Positions 8,732 to 18,391 are shown, counted from the stretch's first letter. The stretch is 64,000 nucleotides of DNA from Streptomyces sp. NBC_01716 (GCF_036248275.1 NZ_CP109181.1:7254001-7318000), one strand, 5' to 3'. A program made the numbers and translations. The notes: a model not told the origin generated them from the sequence alone.

Positions 8732-9289
8732 ATGCGGGTACTGGGCGTGGACCCCGGACTGACGCGATGCGGTGTCGGCGTCGTCGAGGGCGTCGCGGGA
8801 CGCACGTTGACGATGCTCGGCGTCGGTGTGGTGCGCACACCCTCCGACGCGGACCTCGGATCGCGCCTCGTCGCCATCGAGCGGGGAGTGGAAGCCTGGC
8901 TGGACGAGCACCGGCCCGAACTGGTCGCCGTGGAGCGGGTGTTCAGCCAGCACAACGTCCGTACGGTGATGGGGACGGCCCAGGCCAGCGCGGTCGCCAT
9001 GCTGTGCGCGGCCCGCCGCGGCATCCCCGTCGCCCTGCACACCCCCAGCGAGGTCAAGGCCGCCGTCACGGGCAGCGGGCGCGCCGACAAGGCACAGGTC
9101 GGCGCCATGGTGACCCGGCTGCTGCGACTGGACGCGCCGCCCAAACCGGCCGACGCCGCCGACGCCCTCGCCCTCGCGATCTGTCATATCTGGCGCGCCC
9201 CCGCCGTCAACAGGCTCCAGCAGGCGCACGCCGCGGCGAAGGCGTCCCGCCCCGCCGGCTACACCCCCGTACGGAAGGTTCCCCGATGA
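8732..9289 (+). CDS. ruvC: Holliday junction resolvase RuvC
   Basis: A 185-residue endonuclease that cuts four-way junctions handed over by RuvAB. The first acidic residue is in RVLGVDPGLTRCG (Asp7) and the second in VAVERVF (Glu), with the last acidic cluster in PADAADALALAICH. ATG 8732 follows GGAGG with good spacing and gives the standard N-terminus. The stop overlaps ruvA as ATGA. GATACTGT around 8650-8657 could be a -10 region for the ruv operon. Confidence 0.95.
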   Translation: MRVLGVDPGLTRCGVGVVEGVAGRTLTMLGVGVVRTPSDADLGSRLVAIERGVEAWLDEHRPELVAVERVFSQHNVRTVMGTAQASAVAMLCAARRGIPVALHTPSEVKAAVTGSGRADKAQVGAMVTRLLRLDAPPKPADAADALALAICHIWRAPAVNRLQQAHAAAKASRPAGYTPVRKVPR

Positions 9290-9912
9290 TCGCCTTCGTC
9301 AGCGGCCCGGTGGCCGCGCTCGCCCCGACCTCCGCGGTGATCGAGGTCGGGGGCGTCGGCATGGTGGTCCAGTGCACCCCGGCCACCCTCGCCGGGCTGC
9401 GGATCGGTGCGGAGGCGAAGATCGCCACCTCGCTGGTCGTCCGGGAGGACTCGCTCACGCTGTACGGCTTCGCCGACGACGACGAGCGCCAGACGTTCGA
9501 GCTGCTCCAGACCGCCAGCGGTGTCGGTCCGCGCCTCGCCCAGGCGATGATCGCGGTGCACTCGCCCGACACCCTGCGGGTCGCCGTCGCCACGGGCGAC
9601 GAGAAGACGCTGACCGCTGTCCCCGGCATCGGTAAGAAGGGTGCGCAGAAGCTGCTGCTGGAGCTGAAGGACCGGCTCGGCGAGCCCCTCGGCACGCACA
9701 TCGGCAGACAGGGAATCGGCGCCCCCGTCTCCGCCGGCTGGAACGATCAGCTGCACTCGGCGCTGATCGGTCTCGGTTACGCGACGAGGGAGGCCGACGA
9801 GGCGGTCGCGCTGGTCGTCCCCGAGGCCGAGGCGGCGATCGAGGCTGGCGAGGCGCCCGCCGTACCGCGACTCCTGCGGGCGGCGCTCCAGTCGCTGAAC
9901 CGCACACGCTGA
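9286..9912 (+). CDS. ruvA: Holliday junction branch migration protein RuvA
   Basis: A 208-residue junction-binding protein. It has the N-terminal OB fold (MIAFVSGPVAALAP), two helix-hairpin-helix motifs (ASGVGPRLAQAMI and VPGIGKKGAQKLLLEL), and the C-terminal RuvB-binding domain from about residue 148. It starts inside the ruvC stop (ATGA). After the stop there is an 18-base perfect palindrome at 9913-9930, and ruvB follows after 118 bases. Confidence 0.95.
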   Translation: MIAFVSGPVAALAPTSAVIEVGGVGMVVQCTPATLAGLRIGAEAKIATSLVVREDSLTLYGFADDDERQTFELLQTASGVGPRLAQAMIAVHSPDTLRVAVATGDEKTLTAVPGIGKKGAQKLLLELKDRLGEPLGTHIGRQGIGAPVSAGWNDQLHSALIGLGYATREADEAVALVVPEAEAAIEAGEAPAVPRLLRAALQSLNRTR

Positions 9913-10030
9913 CCCGGCGACGTCGCCGGGCGCGGACGGGGCCGGCCGCCCCGGTCGCCGCCCGGCCGGCGCCGGAGCCGAACTCCACGGGACCGTCCAG
10001 GGACGTCCCGATTCCATGAGGTGAGCCACA

Positions 10031-11137
10031 GTGAACTGGGACGACAGCAGCACAGGGACGCCGGGAGGCGGCCCTCCGCCGACGGACGCGGCCGACGGGC
10101 CCGAGCGGCTCGTCGCCGCGTCCGCCGACGGCGAGGACCAGGCGGTCGAGGCGGCGCTGCGCCCCAAGTCGCTGGACGAGTTCGTCGGGCAGGAGCGCGT
10201 ACGGGAACAGCTCGACCTCGTCCTGAAGGCGGCGCTCGCCCGGGGCGCCACCGCCGACCATGTCCTGCTCTCGGGCGCGCCCGGTCTCGGCAAGACCACC
10301 CTCTCCATGATCATCGCGGCCGAGATGGGCGCCCCCATCCGCATCACATCGGGCCCCGCCATCCAGCACGCGGGCGACCTCGCCGCGATCCTCTCCTCCC
10401 TCCAGGACGGCGAGGTCCTCTTCCTCGACGAGATCCACCGGATGTCCCGGCCCGCCGAGGAAATGCTCTACATGGCCATGGAGGACTTCCGCGTCGACGT
10501 CATCGTCGGCAAGGGACCGGGCGCCACCGCCATCCCGCTGGAGCTGCCGCCCTTCACCCTCGTCGGCGCCACCACCAGGGCCGGCCTGCTGCCGCCCCCG
10601 CTGCGCGACCGTTTCGGCTTCACCGCGCAGATGGAGTTCTACGAGCCCGTCGAGCTGGAGCGGGTCATCCACCGCTCCGCGCACCTCCTGGACCTGGAGA
10701 TCGACGCGGACGGCGCCGCCGAGATCGCCGGACGCTCGCGGGGCACGCCACGTATCGCCAACCGTCTGCTGCGCCGGGTCCGCGACTACGCGCAGGTCAA
10801 GGCCGAGGGGTACATCAACCGCGACATCGCCTCCGTCGCCCTTCAGGTGTACGAGGTGGACGAACGGGGCCTGGACCGGCTCGACCGGGCCGTGCTCCAG
10901 GCCCTGCTCAAGCTGTTCGGCGGTGGCCCGGTCGGTCTGTCGACCCTTGCCGTCGCGGTGGGTGAGGAGCGCGAGACGGTCGAGGAGGTCGCCGAGCCCT
11001 TCCTCGTACGGGAGGGACTGCTCGCCCGTACCCCTCGCGGCCGGGTCGCGACCCCGGCGGCATGGGCCCATCTGGGGTTGACGCCACCCCCGCGGAGCCC
11101 GGGCGCAAGCGGACAACCGGGGCTGTTCGGGGCGTGA
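10031..11137 (+). CDS. ruvB: Holliday junction branch migration helicase RuvB
   Basis: A 368-residue AAA+ motor that drives branch migration on RuvA-bound junctions. Walker A is GAPGLGKT at residues 82-89 and Walker B VLFLDEIHRM near 131-140. Sensor 1 GATTRAG and the arginine finger region follow, and a winged helix ends the protein. The first 40 residues are a Gly/Pro/Asp-rich extension that most RuvB proteins lack. GTG 10031 has GAGG about 10 bases upstream. Confidence 0.95.
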   Translation: MNWDDSSTGTPGGGPPPTDAADGPERLVAASADGEDQAVEAALRPKSLDEFVGQERVREQLDLVLKAALARGATADHVLLSGAPGLGKTTLSMIIAAEMGAPIRITSGPAIQHAGDLAAILSSLQDGEVLFLDEIHRMSRPAEEMLYMAMEDFRVDVIVGKGPGATAIPLELPPFTLVGATTRAGLLPPPLRDRFGFTAQMEFYEPVELERVIHRSAHLLDLEIDADGAAEIAGRSRGTPRIANRLLRRVRDYAQVKAEGYINRDIASVALQVYEVDERGLDRLDRAVLQALLKLFGGGPVGLSTLAVAVGEERETVEEVAEPFLVREGLLARTPRGRVATPAAWAHLGLTPPPRSPGASGQPGLFGA

Positions 11138-11184
11138 GCGCACAGGCACTCGCCCGAGCAGGAACCCCGGTGCCATGCTGGGCG

Positions 11185-11214
11185 TTGTTCCATTGATGCG
11201 GACTCGCTTAGACT
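11185..11214 (+). promoter_or_regulatory. putative sigma-HrdB promoter of yajC-secD-secF
   Basis: TTGTTC at 11185-11190 and TAGACT at 11209-11214 are separated by 18 bases. The predicted transcript would have a leader of about 80 bases before the yajC GTG at 11302. Confidence 0.5.
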
Positions 11215-11301
11215 CCGCCGATGCCGCCCGTAACGGTCGGCTACCCACCCCCGTATATCAGGCCGCCCGACAGCGCGGTCGTGCGAAGGAAGTTCCCTCC
11301 C

Positions 11302-11853
11302 GTGAGTCCTGTGACCCTCCTCCCCTTCATCGTGCTCATCGGGGCCATGTTCCTGATGACCCGGTCCGCCAAGAAGAAGCAGCAGGCGGCTGTGCAGATG
11401 CGCAATGAGATGCAGCCCGGCACAGGTGTCCGGACGATCGGGGGCATGTACGCCACCGTCAAGGAAGTTCACGACGAGACGGTCCTGCTGGAGGTCGCGC
11501 CGGCCGTCCACGCCGTGTACGCGAAGAACGCCATCGGCGCGGTCCTGACGGACGAGGACTACAACCGCATCGTCCACGGCGACGAGGACGAGTTCGAGGT
11601 CGACGGCCACGTCGTGCCCGACGACGCCTCCTCGCTGGTCGACGACGACGTTTCGAAGATCGACCTGGGCAAGAAGGACGGCCCGGAAGACGCCGAGACG
11701 GAGGCCGAGACCACGGCCGACGCCGACGCCACCGCCGACGCGGCCAAGGCTGACGCGGCCAAGGCTGACGCGGACGTCGACTCGAACGACGCCGAGAAGG
11801 AGTCGGTCGAGGCCAAGGACGCCAAGGCCGACGGCGAGAGCGGCGCGAAGTAG
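11302..11853 (+). CDS. yajC: preprotein translocase subunit YajC
   Basis: A 183-residue protein with one N-terminal membrane helix (VTLLPFIVLIGAMFLM), followed by the conserved GTGVRTIGGMYATV segment of YajC, which associates with SecDF. The family core is about 100 residues. The remaining 70 or so form an acidic Ala/Asp/Glu/Lys tail with repeated AKADA units. The GTG at 11302 puts the membrane helix at the N-terminus and has AAGGA about 11 bases upstream; the longer upstream frame lacks a site. It is first in a yajC-secD-secF unit. Confidence 0.88.
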   Translation: MSPVTLLPFIVLIGAMFLMTRSAKKKQQAAVQMRNEMQPGTGVRTIGGMYATVKEVHDETVLLEVAPAVHAVYAKNAIGAVLTDEDYNRIVHGDEDEFEVDGHVVPDDASSLVDDDVSKIDLGKKDGPEDAETEAETTADADATADAAKADAAKADADVDSNDAEKESVEAKDAKADGESGAK

Positions 11854-11997
11854 TCCCGTCCGGTCCCGCACCACGTCCCCGGGCGTGCCGCGGTCCCCGG
11901 ACGGCGTCGGCTTTCGCGTGGGCACGTCCCCACAACACTTCGTTGCCGCTCCGTCGCTCACCCGGCGTGGGGCGGTTGGACAGGGAGAAACGAAAAG

Positions 11998-13776
11998 GTG
12001 GCAGCACCTCAGAAGGGCCGAAGGCAGACGGGGGCCCCGGGAAAGCCGGGGCGCACCCTGATCCTGTTCCTGATCGCGATGATCGCCCTCATCGGCGGGA
12101 TGTTCGGGGCCGGCGAGCTCACGCCGCGCCTCGGTATCGACCTCGCCGGCGGCACGACCATCACGCTCAAGGCCAAGAGCTCGCCGGGCCAGGCGAACGC
12201 GGTCAACGAGACCAACATGAACACCGCGGTCGGCATCATCGAGCGTCGTGTCAACGGTCTCGGCGTTCAGGAGGCCGAGGTTCAGACCCAGGGATCCGAC
12301 AACATCATTGTCAACATCCCCAAGGGCACGAACTCGCAGCAGGCCCGTGAGCAGGTCGGCACCACCGCTCAGCTGTACTTCCGGCCGGTCCTGACCCTCG
12401 GCCCCGGTGACCCCGCCGCTCAGCAGCCGCCGCCGGACGCGAACCCGACCCCGAGCGCCGGTGCGAGCGAGAGCCCGAGCCCCTCCGGGAGCGAGAAGCC
12501 GAAGGAGACCGCTTCCCCTTCGGGTGACAACGCCCCCAGTCCCTCGGAGACGACCCAGGGCCGTCCCCTCACGGAGGACCTGAAGGCCGACGCGACGCCC
12601 ACACCGACCGGCTCGGCCTCCGACAAGCCCAGCCCGTCCCCGAGCGAGCCCGCGACACCGCCCGCGGACCCCGCGACGGAGAAGCTCCAGGCCGACTTCG
12701 CGGCGCTGGACTGCACGAACGAGAAGGCCAGGGGCGCCCTCGGCGACAACGCGAAGCCGGACCAGCCGACGCTCGCCTGCGGTGAGAACGACGGCGTGTG
12801 GGAGAAGTACGTCCTCGGCCCCGCCGAGGTGGGCGGCAAGGACGTCGACGACGCCAACGCCACCATCAACCAGCAGACCGGCCAGTGGATCGTCCAGATG
12901 GACTTCACGGGCGGCGGCTCGAAGAAGTTCCAGGCGATCACCAGCAAGCTGTCGCAGCAGCAGGCCCCGCAGAACCAGTTCGCCATCGTCCTCGACGGCG
13001 AGGTCGTCTCGGCGCCCTCGGTGCGCCAGACGCTGAGCGCCAACGCCGAGATCTCCGGCAACTTCACCCAGGAGTCCGCACAGGACCTGGGCAACATCCT
13101 GTCGTACGGCGCGCTGCCGCTCACCTTCCAGGAGGAGACCGTCACCACGGTCACCGCCGCGCTCGGTGGTGAGCAGCTGCACGCCGGTCTGATCGCGGGC
13201 GCCATCGGCCTCGCACTGGTGATCATCTACCTGGTGCTCTACTACCGGGGTCTCGCGCTGATCGCCATCGTCAGCCTCCTGGCCTCGGCGGTCATGACGT
13301 ACGCGATCATGACCCTGCTCGGACCGGGCATCGGCTTCGCCCTCAACCTCCCCGCGGTGTGTGGTGCGATCGTTGCGATCGGCATCACGGCAGACTCGTT
13401 CATCGTGTACTTCGAACGAATCCGTGACGAGATCAGAGAGGGCCGTACGCTGCGGCCCGCCGTCGAACGGGCCTGGCCGCGCGCCCGGCGCACGATCCTG
13501 GTGTCCGACTTCGTGTCGTTCCTCGCCGCGGCCGTGCTGTTCACCGTCACCGTCGGCAAGGTGCAGGGCTTCGCGTTCACGCTCGGCCTGACCACGGTCC
13601 TCGATGTCGTCGTCGTCTTCTTCTTCACGAAGCCGGTCATGACCCTGGTCGCCCGCACGAAGTTCTTCTCGGGCGGTGGTTCCTGGTCCGGTCTCGATCC
13701 GAAGCGCCTCGGAGCGAAACCACCGTTGCGCCGCACACGCCGTATCGGCGCCCCCACCGACCCGAAGGAGGCGTGA
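11998..13776 (+). CDS. secD: protein translocase subunit SecD
   Basis: A 592-residue RND-family protein that, with SecF, uses proton motive force to assist late steps of Sec export. The first membrane helix is at about residues 20-38, followed by LGIDLAGGT. The periplasmic domain carries an unusual Pro/Ser/Thr/Glu insertion (about residues 136-227). Five further membrane helices follow from about residue 395, with the GIGFALNLPAVCGAIVAIG segment. GTG 11998 follows GGGAGAAACGAAAAG. SecF begins one base after its stop. Confidence 0.94.
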   Translation: MAAPQKGRRQTGAPGKPGRTLILFLIAMIALIGGMFGAGELTPRLGIDLAGGTTITLKAKSSPGQANAVNETNMNTAVGIIERRVNGLGVQEAEVQTQGSDNIIVNIPKGTNSQQAREQVGTTAQLYFRPVLTLGPGDPAAQQPPPDANPTPSAGASESPSPSGSEKPKETASPSGDNAPSPSETTQGRPLTEDLKADATPTPTGSASDKPSPSPSEPATPPADPATEKLQADFAALDCTNEKARGALGDNAKPDQPTLACGENDGVWEKYVLGPAEVGGKDVDDANATINQQTGQWIVQMDFTGGGSKKFQAITSKLSQQQAPQNQFAIVLDGEVVSAPSVRQTLSANAEISGNFTQESAQDLGNILSYGALPLTFQEETVTTVTAALGGEQLHAGLIAGAIGLALVIIYLVLYYRGLALIAIVSLLASAVMTYAIMTLLGPGIGFALNLPAVCGAIVAIGITADSFIVYFERIRDEIREGRTLRPAVERAWPRARRTILVSDFVSFLAAAVLFTVTVGKVQGFAFTLGLTTVLDVVVVFFFTKPVMTLVARTKFFSGGGSWSGLDPKRLGAKPPLRRTRRIGAPTDPKEA

Positions 13777-13777
13777 G

Positions 13778-14920
13778 ATGTCGCGACTCGGCGAACTCGG
13801 CGCGCGGCTCTACCGCGGCGAAGTCGGCTACGACTTCATCAAGAAGCGCATGTTCTGGTACGCGCTCTCGATCCTCATCACCATCACGGCCATCGCGGGC
13901 CTGGGGGTGCGGGGGCTCAACATGGGCATCGAGTTCAAGGGCGGTGCCGTCTTCACCACCCCCAAGACGAGCATCTCCGTCTCGGAGGCGCAGGAGCACG
14001 CGGAAGCCGCGTCCGGCCACGACGCGATCGTCCAGCAGCTCGGCAACGGCACCCTGCGCATCCAGGTCACCGAGCTGAACACGGCGCAGGCCGACAAGAC
14101 GCAGACGCAGCTCGCCGAAGACCTGAACATCCCCAAGGAGAAGATCAACGCCGACCTGGTCGGGCCGAGCTGGGGCAAGCAGATCGCCAACAAGGCCTGG
14201 ACGGGACTCGGGATCTTCATGATCCTGGTGGTGATCTATCTGGCGATCGCCTTCGAATGGAGAATGGCGGTCGCCGCGCTGATCGCCCTGATCCATGACC
14301 TCACGATCACGGTGGGTGTGTACGCGCTGGTCGGCTTCGAGGTCACACCGGGCACGGTGATCGGTCTGCTGACCATTCTCGGTTACTCCCTCTACGACAC
14401 GGTCGTGGTCTTCGACAGCCTCAAGGAGGGGTCGAAGGACATCACCAAGCAGACGCGCTTCACCTACAGCGAGGTCGCCAACCGCAGCATCAACTCGACC
14501 CTGGTGCGTTCCATCAACACCACCGTGGTCGCGCTGCTGCCGGTCGCCGGTCTGCTCTTCATCGGTGGCGGATTCCTCGGCGCCGGCATGCTGAACGACA
14601 TCTCGCTGTCGCTGTTCGTCGGCCTCGCCGCTGGTGCGTACTCGTCGATCTTCATCGCCACTCCGCTGGTCGCCGACCTCAAGGAGCGCGAGCCGCAGAT
14701 GAAGGCGCTGAAGAAGCGCGTCCTGGCCAAGCGGGCCGCCGCGGTGGCCAAGGGCGAGGCGGCCGAGTCGGCGCACGAGGGTGCCGACGGGCCGGGGGAC
14801 GACGAGCCGGACGACGGCGAGGGGCCGCACGACGCCCCGCCCGCAGCCGCCGCCGCGGTCGCGGGTCCCCGGAGCCACGGCGGCCGTGGCCGGGGCCGTC
14901 CGTCGGGGAAGCGTCGATGA
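13778..14920 (+). CDS. secF: protein translocase subunit SecF
   Basis: A 380-residue partner of SecD. The N-terminal membrane helix is followed by LNMGIEFKGGAVF, and the transmembrane core contains the GYSLYDTVVVFD signature. Six membrane segments are evident. The last 70 or so residues are a cytoplasmic, acidic then Gly/Arg-rich tail with no recognisable domain. ATG 13778 has GGAGG upstream and directly follows secD. The stop overlaps apt (ATGA), coupling export genes to purine salvage by position rather than function. Confidence 0.94.
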   Translation: MSRLGELGARLYRGEVGYDFIKKRMFWYALSILITITAIAGLGVRGLNMGIEFKGGAVFTTPKTSISVSEAQEHAEAASGHDAIVQQLGNGTLRIQVTELNTAQADKTQTQLAEDLNIPKEKINADLVGPSWGKQIANKAWTGLGIFMILVVIYLAIAFEWRMAVAALIALIHDLTITVGVYALVGFEVTPGTVIGLLTILGYSLYDTVVVFDSLKEGSKDITKQTRFTYSEVANRSINSTLVRSINTTVVALLPVAGLLFIGGGFLGAGMLNDISLSLFVGLAAGAYSSIFIATPLVADLKEREPQMKALKKRVLAKRAAAVAKGEAAESAHEGADGPGDDEPDDGEGPHDAPPAAAAAVAGPRSHGGRGRGRPSGKRR

Positions 14921-15462
14921 CCGACGACAGCACGAGGGAACTGCTCCTCAGCCGGATCCGTGATGTGGCGGACCATCCGAAGCAGGGGGTGATGTTCAAG
15001 GACATCACCCCGCTGCTCGCGGATCCGAAGGCCTTCACGGCGCTCACCGACGCGCTCGCGGAGCTGGCCGTGCGGCACGGCGCCACGAAGATCGTCGGGC
15101 TGGAGGCGCGCGGCTTCATCCTGGCCGCGCCGGTCGCGGTCCGGGCCGGCATCGGCTTCATCCCCGTCCGCAAGGCGGGGAAGCTGCCCGGAGCGACGCT
15201 GTCGCAGACGTACGACCTGGAGTACGGCAGCGCCGAGCTGGAGGTCCACGCCGAGGACCTCCAGGAGGGCGACCGCGTCATCGTCATCGACGACGTGCTC
15301 GCCACCGGCGGCACCGCCGGGGCCTCGGTCGACCTGGTCCGCCGGGCCGGAGCCGACGTGGTGGCCGTGGCGGTCCTGCTGGAGCTGGGCTTCCTCGGCG
15401 GCAGGGCACGTCTGGAGCCGCACCTGCGGGACGCTCCGCTGGAGGCACTGATCCAGCTCTGA
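14917..15462 (+). CDS. apt: adenine phosphoribosyltransferase
   Basis: A 181-residue enzyme that makes AMP from adenine and PRPP. The PRPP-binding motif is VIVIDDVLATGGTAG near residues 123-137, and the N-terminus (MFKDITPLLADP) matches the family. It lies directly upstream of relA, an arrangement long known in Streptomyces (apt-relA). It starts at an ATGA overlap with secF and is followed by a hairpin. Confidence 0.94.
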   Translation: MTDDSTRELLLSRIRDVADHPKQGVMFKDITPLLADPKAFTALTDALAELAVRHGATKIVGLEARGFILAAPVAVRAGIGFIPVRKAGKLPGATLSQTYDLEYGSAELEVHAEDLQEGDRVIVIDDVLATGGTAGASVDLVRRAGADVVAVAVLLELGFLGGRARLEPHLRDAPLEALIQL

Positions 15463-15498
15463 CCTCGTCGGCGACGAGCGATGAAATGCGGTGAAAAC

Positions 15499-15529
15499 GG
15501 ATGCCCCGGGAATTCCACCCGGGGCGTCC
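15499..15529 (+). terminator. hairpin after apt
   Basis: GGATGCCCCGGG at 15499-15510 pairs with CCCGGGGCGTCC at 15518-15529 (one G-U pair, 7-base loop). It lies 36 bases after the apt stop and separates apt from relA. Confidence 0.6.
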
Positions 15530-15667
15530 GCGTTCTCCCATTCATCAACCCGAAATCCCTCCATGCCCCCGCGCGGTCAACGGTCTCGTGAGCACCCGCG
15601 GCACGAGGTCGATACCATGGCCGTTCCGCACCTACCGGGGGACCCCGGAAACGCACGAGGAGCGCTC

Positions 15668-18316
15668 TTGCCAGACGAGGCCCAGCCACTCGCCGCCGCC
15701 CAGCCCGATCCGCACGCAGACCAGGCCATGGCGGCGCCTGCCCCGCCGCAGGACCAGGCGGACGGGTCGAGGACGGCTGCGCGGACGTCTGCCGAGCGGA
15801 ACGGGTCCGGGCACAGCGCCACCGAGCGGCACGGGTCCGACCTCGATCGCTCCGGCCACGATCGCTCCGAGCGCAACGGGTCCGACCCGAGCCGGGCATC
15901 CTCGAAGCCGGCCGACCCGGCCCCCGCAGCCGCGCCGGGCTCGCCCCCGAAGAGCCAGCTCCCGGTCCCCGTCACCGCGCCCAAGCCCCCGCCGGCCGCC
16001 CCCTCCCGCTCCGGCGGCTCCTCCAACCGCGTACGCGCCCGGCTGGCCCGTCTCGGCGTGCAGCGCTCGTCGCCGTACAACCCGGTCCTCGAACCGCTGC
16101 TGCGGACCGTACGGAGCAACGACCCCAAGATCGACACCGCCGTCCTGCGCCAGATCGAGCGTGCCTACCAGGTCGCCGAGCGCTGGCACCGCGGCCAGAA
16201 GCGCAAGAGCGGCGACCCGTACATCACGCACCCCCTCGCCGTGACCACGATCCTCGCCGAACTCGGCATGGACCCGGCCACGCTCATGGCGGGGCTGCTG
16301 CACGACACGGTCGAGGACACCGAGTACGGCCTCGACACGCTCCGCAAGGACTTCGGCGACCAGGTCGCCCTCCTCGTCGACGGCGTCACCAAGCTCGACA
16401 AGGTCAAGTTCGGCGAGGCCGCCCAGGCGGAGACCGTACGCAAGATGGTCGTCGCCATGGCCAAGGACCCCCGCGTCCTGGTCATCAAGCTCGCCGACCG
16501 GCTGCACAACATGCGCACCATGCGCTACCTCAAGCGGGAGAAGCAGGAGAAGAAGGCCCGCGAGACGCTGGAGATCTACGCGCCGCTGGCCCACCGCCTG
16601 GGCATGAACACCATCAAGTGGGAGCTGGAGGACCTCGCCTTCGCGATCCTCTACCCCAAGATGTACGACGAGATCGTCCGGCTCGTCGCCGAGCGGGCGC
16701 CCAAGCGCGACGAGTATCTGGCCATAGTGACCGACGAGGTCCAGTCCGATCTGCGCGCCGCCCGTATCAAGGCCACCGTCACCGGCAGGCCCAAGCACTA
16801 CTACAGCGTCTACCAGAAGATGATCGTGCGAGGCCGTGACTTCGCCGAGATCTACGACCTGGTGGGTATCCGCGTCCTCGTGGACACGGTCCGCGACTGC
16901 TACGCGGCGCTCGGCACCGTCCACGCCCGGTGGAATCCGGTCCCCGGACGGTTCAAGGACTACATCGCGATGCCCAAGTTCAACATGTACCAGTCGCTGC
17001 ACACGACGGTCATCGGGCCCAGCGGCAAGCCGGTCGAGCTCCAGATCCGTACGTTCGACATGCACCGCCGCGCCGAGTACGGCATCGCGGCGCACTGGAA
17101 GTACAAGCAGGAGGCCGTCGCCGGGGCGTCCAAGGTCCGTACCGACGTGCCCAGGAACGCGGGCAAGGGCGGCGGCCAGGACACCGTCAACGACATGGCG
17201 TGGCTGCGCCAGCTGCTCGACTGGCAGAAGGAGACCGAGGACCCCAGCGAGTTCCTGGAGTCCCTGCGCTTCGACCTGTCGCGCAACGAGGTCTTCGTCT
17301 TCACGCCCAAGGGCGATGTCATAGCGCTGCCCGCCGGGGCCACCCCCGTCGACTTCGCCTACGCCGTCCATACGGAGGTCGGCCACCGCACCATAGGAGC
17401 GCGGGTCAACGGACGGCTCGTCCCGCTCGAATCGACCCTCGACAACGGCGATCTCGTGGAGGTCTTCACCTCCAAGGCGTCGGGCGCCGGACCCTCACGG
17501 GACTGGCTGGGCTTCGTCAAGTCGCCACGGGCCAGGAACAAGATCCGCGCCTGGTTCTCCAAGGAACGCCGCGACGAGGCGATCGAGCACGGCAAGGACG
17601 CCATCGCCAAGGCGATGCGCAAGCAGAACCTGCCGATCCAGCGGATCCTCACCGGCGACTCGCTCGTCACGCTCGCGCACGAGATGCGCTACCCCGACAT
17701 CTCGTCCCTGTACGCGGCGATCGGCGAGGGCCATGTCGCCGCACAGGGCGTCGTACAGAAACTCGTCCAGGCGCTCGGCGGCGAGGAGGCGGCCAACGAG
17801 GACATCGCCGAGAGCGCGCCGCCCTCGCGCGGACGCTCCAAGCGCCGCTCCAGCAGCGACCCCGGCGTCGTCGTCAAGGGCGTCGAGGACGTGTGGGTCA
17901 AGCTCGCCCGCTGCTGTACGCCGGTCCCGGGCGACCCGATCATCGGCTTCGTCACCCGCGGCAGCGGCGTCTCCGTACACCGCGCGGACTGCGTGAACGT
18001 CGACTCGCTGTCCCAGCAGCCGGAGCGGATCCTCGAAGTCGAGTGGGCGCCCACCCAGTCGTCCGTCTTCCTCGTCGCCATCCAGGTCGAGGCGCTGGAC
18101 CGGTCCCGGCTGCTCTCCGACGTCACCCGCGTCCTGTCCGACCAGCACGTCAACATCCTGTCGGCGGCCGTGCAGACATCCCGCGACCGGGTGGCCACCT
18201 CGCGCTTCACCTTCGAGATGGGCGACCCGAAGCACCTCGGGCACGTGCTGAAGGCCGTACGGGGCGTGGAGGGCGTCTACGACGTCTACCGCGTCACGTC
18301 TGCCCGCAGACCGTAA
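15668..18316 (+). CDS. relA: bifunctional (p)ppGpp synthetase/hydrolase RelA (Rel)
   Basis: An 882-residue RelA/SpoT homologue that makes and degrades the alarmone (p)ppGpp. In order: a low-complexity N-terminus of about 120 residues; an HD hydrolase domain with an intact HDTVED motif; a synthetase domain (RPKHYYSVYQKM, EYGIAAHWKYK); TGS; a conserved Cys region (CCTPVPGDPIIGF); and a C-terminal ACT domain. Intact HD and synthetase sites suggest both activities. TTG 15668 is preferred because GAGGAG lies 6 bases upstream. ATG 15617 is possible and adds 17 residues, but it overlaps a TACCAT that looks like a -10 box. Confidence 0.93.
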   Translation: MPDEAQPLAAAQPDPHADQAMAAPAPPQDQADGSRTAARTSAERNGSGHSATERHGSDLDRSGHDRSERNGSDPSRASSKPADPAPAAAPGSPPKSQLPVPVTAPKPPPAAPSRSGGSSNRVRARLARLGVQRSSPYNPVLEPLLRTVRSNDPKIDTAVLRQIERAYQVAERWHRGQKRKSGDPYITHPLAVTTILAELGMDPATLMAGLLHDTVEDTEYGLDTLRKDFGDQVALLVDGVTKLDKVKFGEAAQAETVRKMVVAMAKDPRVLVIKLADRLHNMRTMRYLKREKQEKKARETLEIYAPLAHRLGMNTIKWELEDLAFAILYPKMYDEIVRLVAERAPKRDEYLAIVTDEVQSDLRAARIKATVTGRPKHYYSVYQKMIVRGRDFAEIYDLVGIRVLVDTVRDCYAALGTVHARWNPVPGRFKDYIAMPKFNMYQSLHTTVIGPSGKPVELQIRTFDMHRRAEYGIAAHWKYKQEAVAGASKVRTDVPRNAGKGGGQDTVNDMAWLRQLLDWQKETEDPSEFLESLRFDLSRNEVFVFTPKGDVIALPAGATPVDFAYAVHTEVGHRTIGARVNGRLVPLESTLDNGDLVEVFTSKASGAGPSRDWLGFVKSPRARNKIRAWFSKERRDEAIEHGKDAIAKAMRKQNLPIQRILTGDSLVTLAHEMRYPDISSLYAAIGEGHVAAQGVVQKLVQALGGEEAANEDIAESAPPSRGRSKRRSSSDPGVVVKGVEDVWVKLARCCTPVPGDPIIGFVTRGSGVSVHRADCVNVDSLSQQPERILEVEWAPTQSSVFLVAIQVEALDRSRLLSDVTRVLSDQHVNILSAAVQTSRDRVATSRFTFEMGDPKHLGHVLKAVRGVEGVYDVYRVTSARRP

Positions 18317-18332
18317 GGGCGGTTCGTACGTC

Positions 18333-18376
18333 GACGGAGCGGCCCGGCGGTGATCCCACCGCCGGGCCGCTCCGTC
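18333..18376. terminator. perfect bidirectional terminator between relA and the DUF349 gene
   Basis: A perfect 20-bp stem (18333-18352 with 18357-18376) and a 4-base loop (atcc) stand between the convergent relA and DUF349 genes, so the hairpin can end transcription from both sides. Confidence 0.85.
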
Positions 18377-18391
18377 GTCAGCGTGCGGGTG

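Noticed and set aside
15601..15667. Upstream ATG (15617) as the relA start
   Set aside because: It has only a moderate GAGG site and overlaps a TACCAT that resembles a -10 box; TTG 15668 has a better GAGGAG. Not fully excluded.
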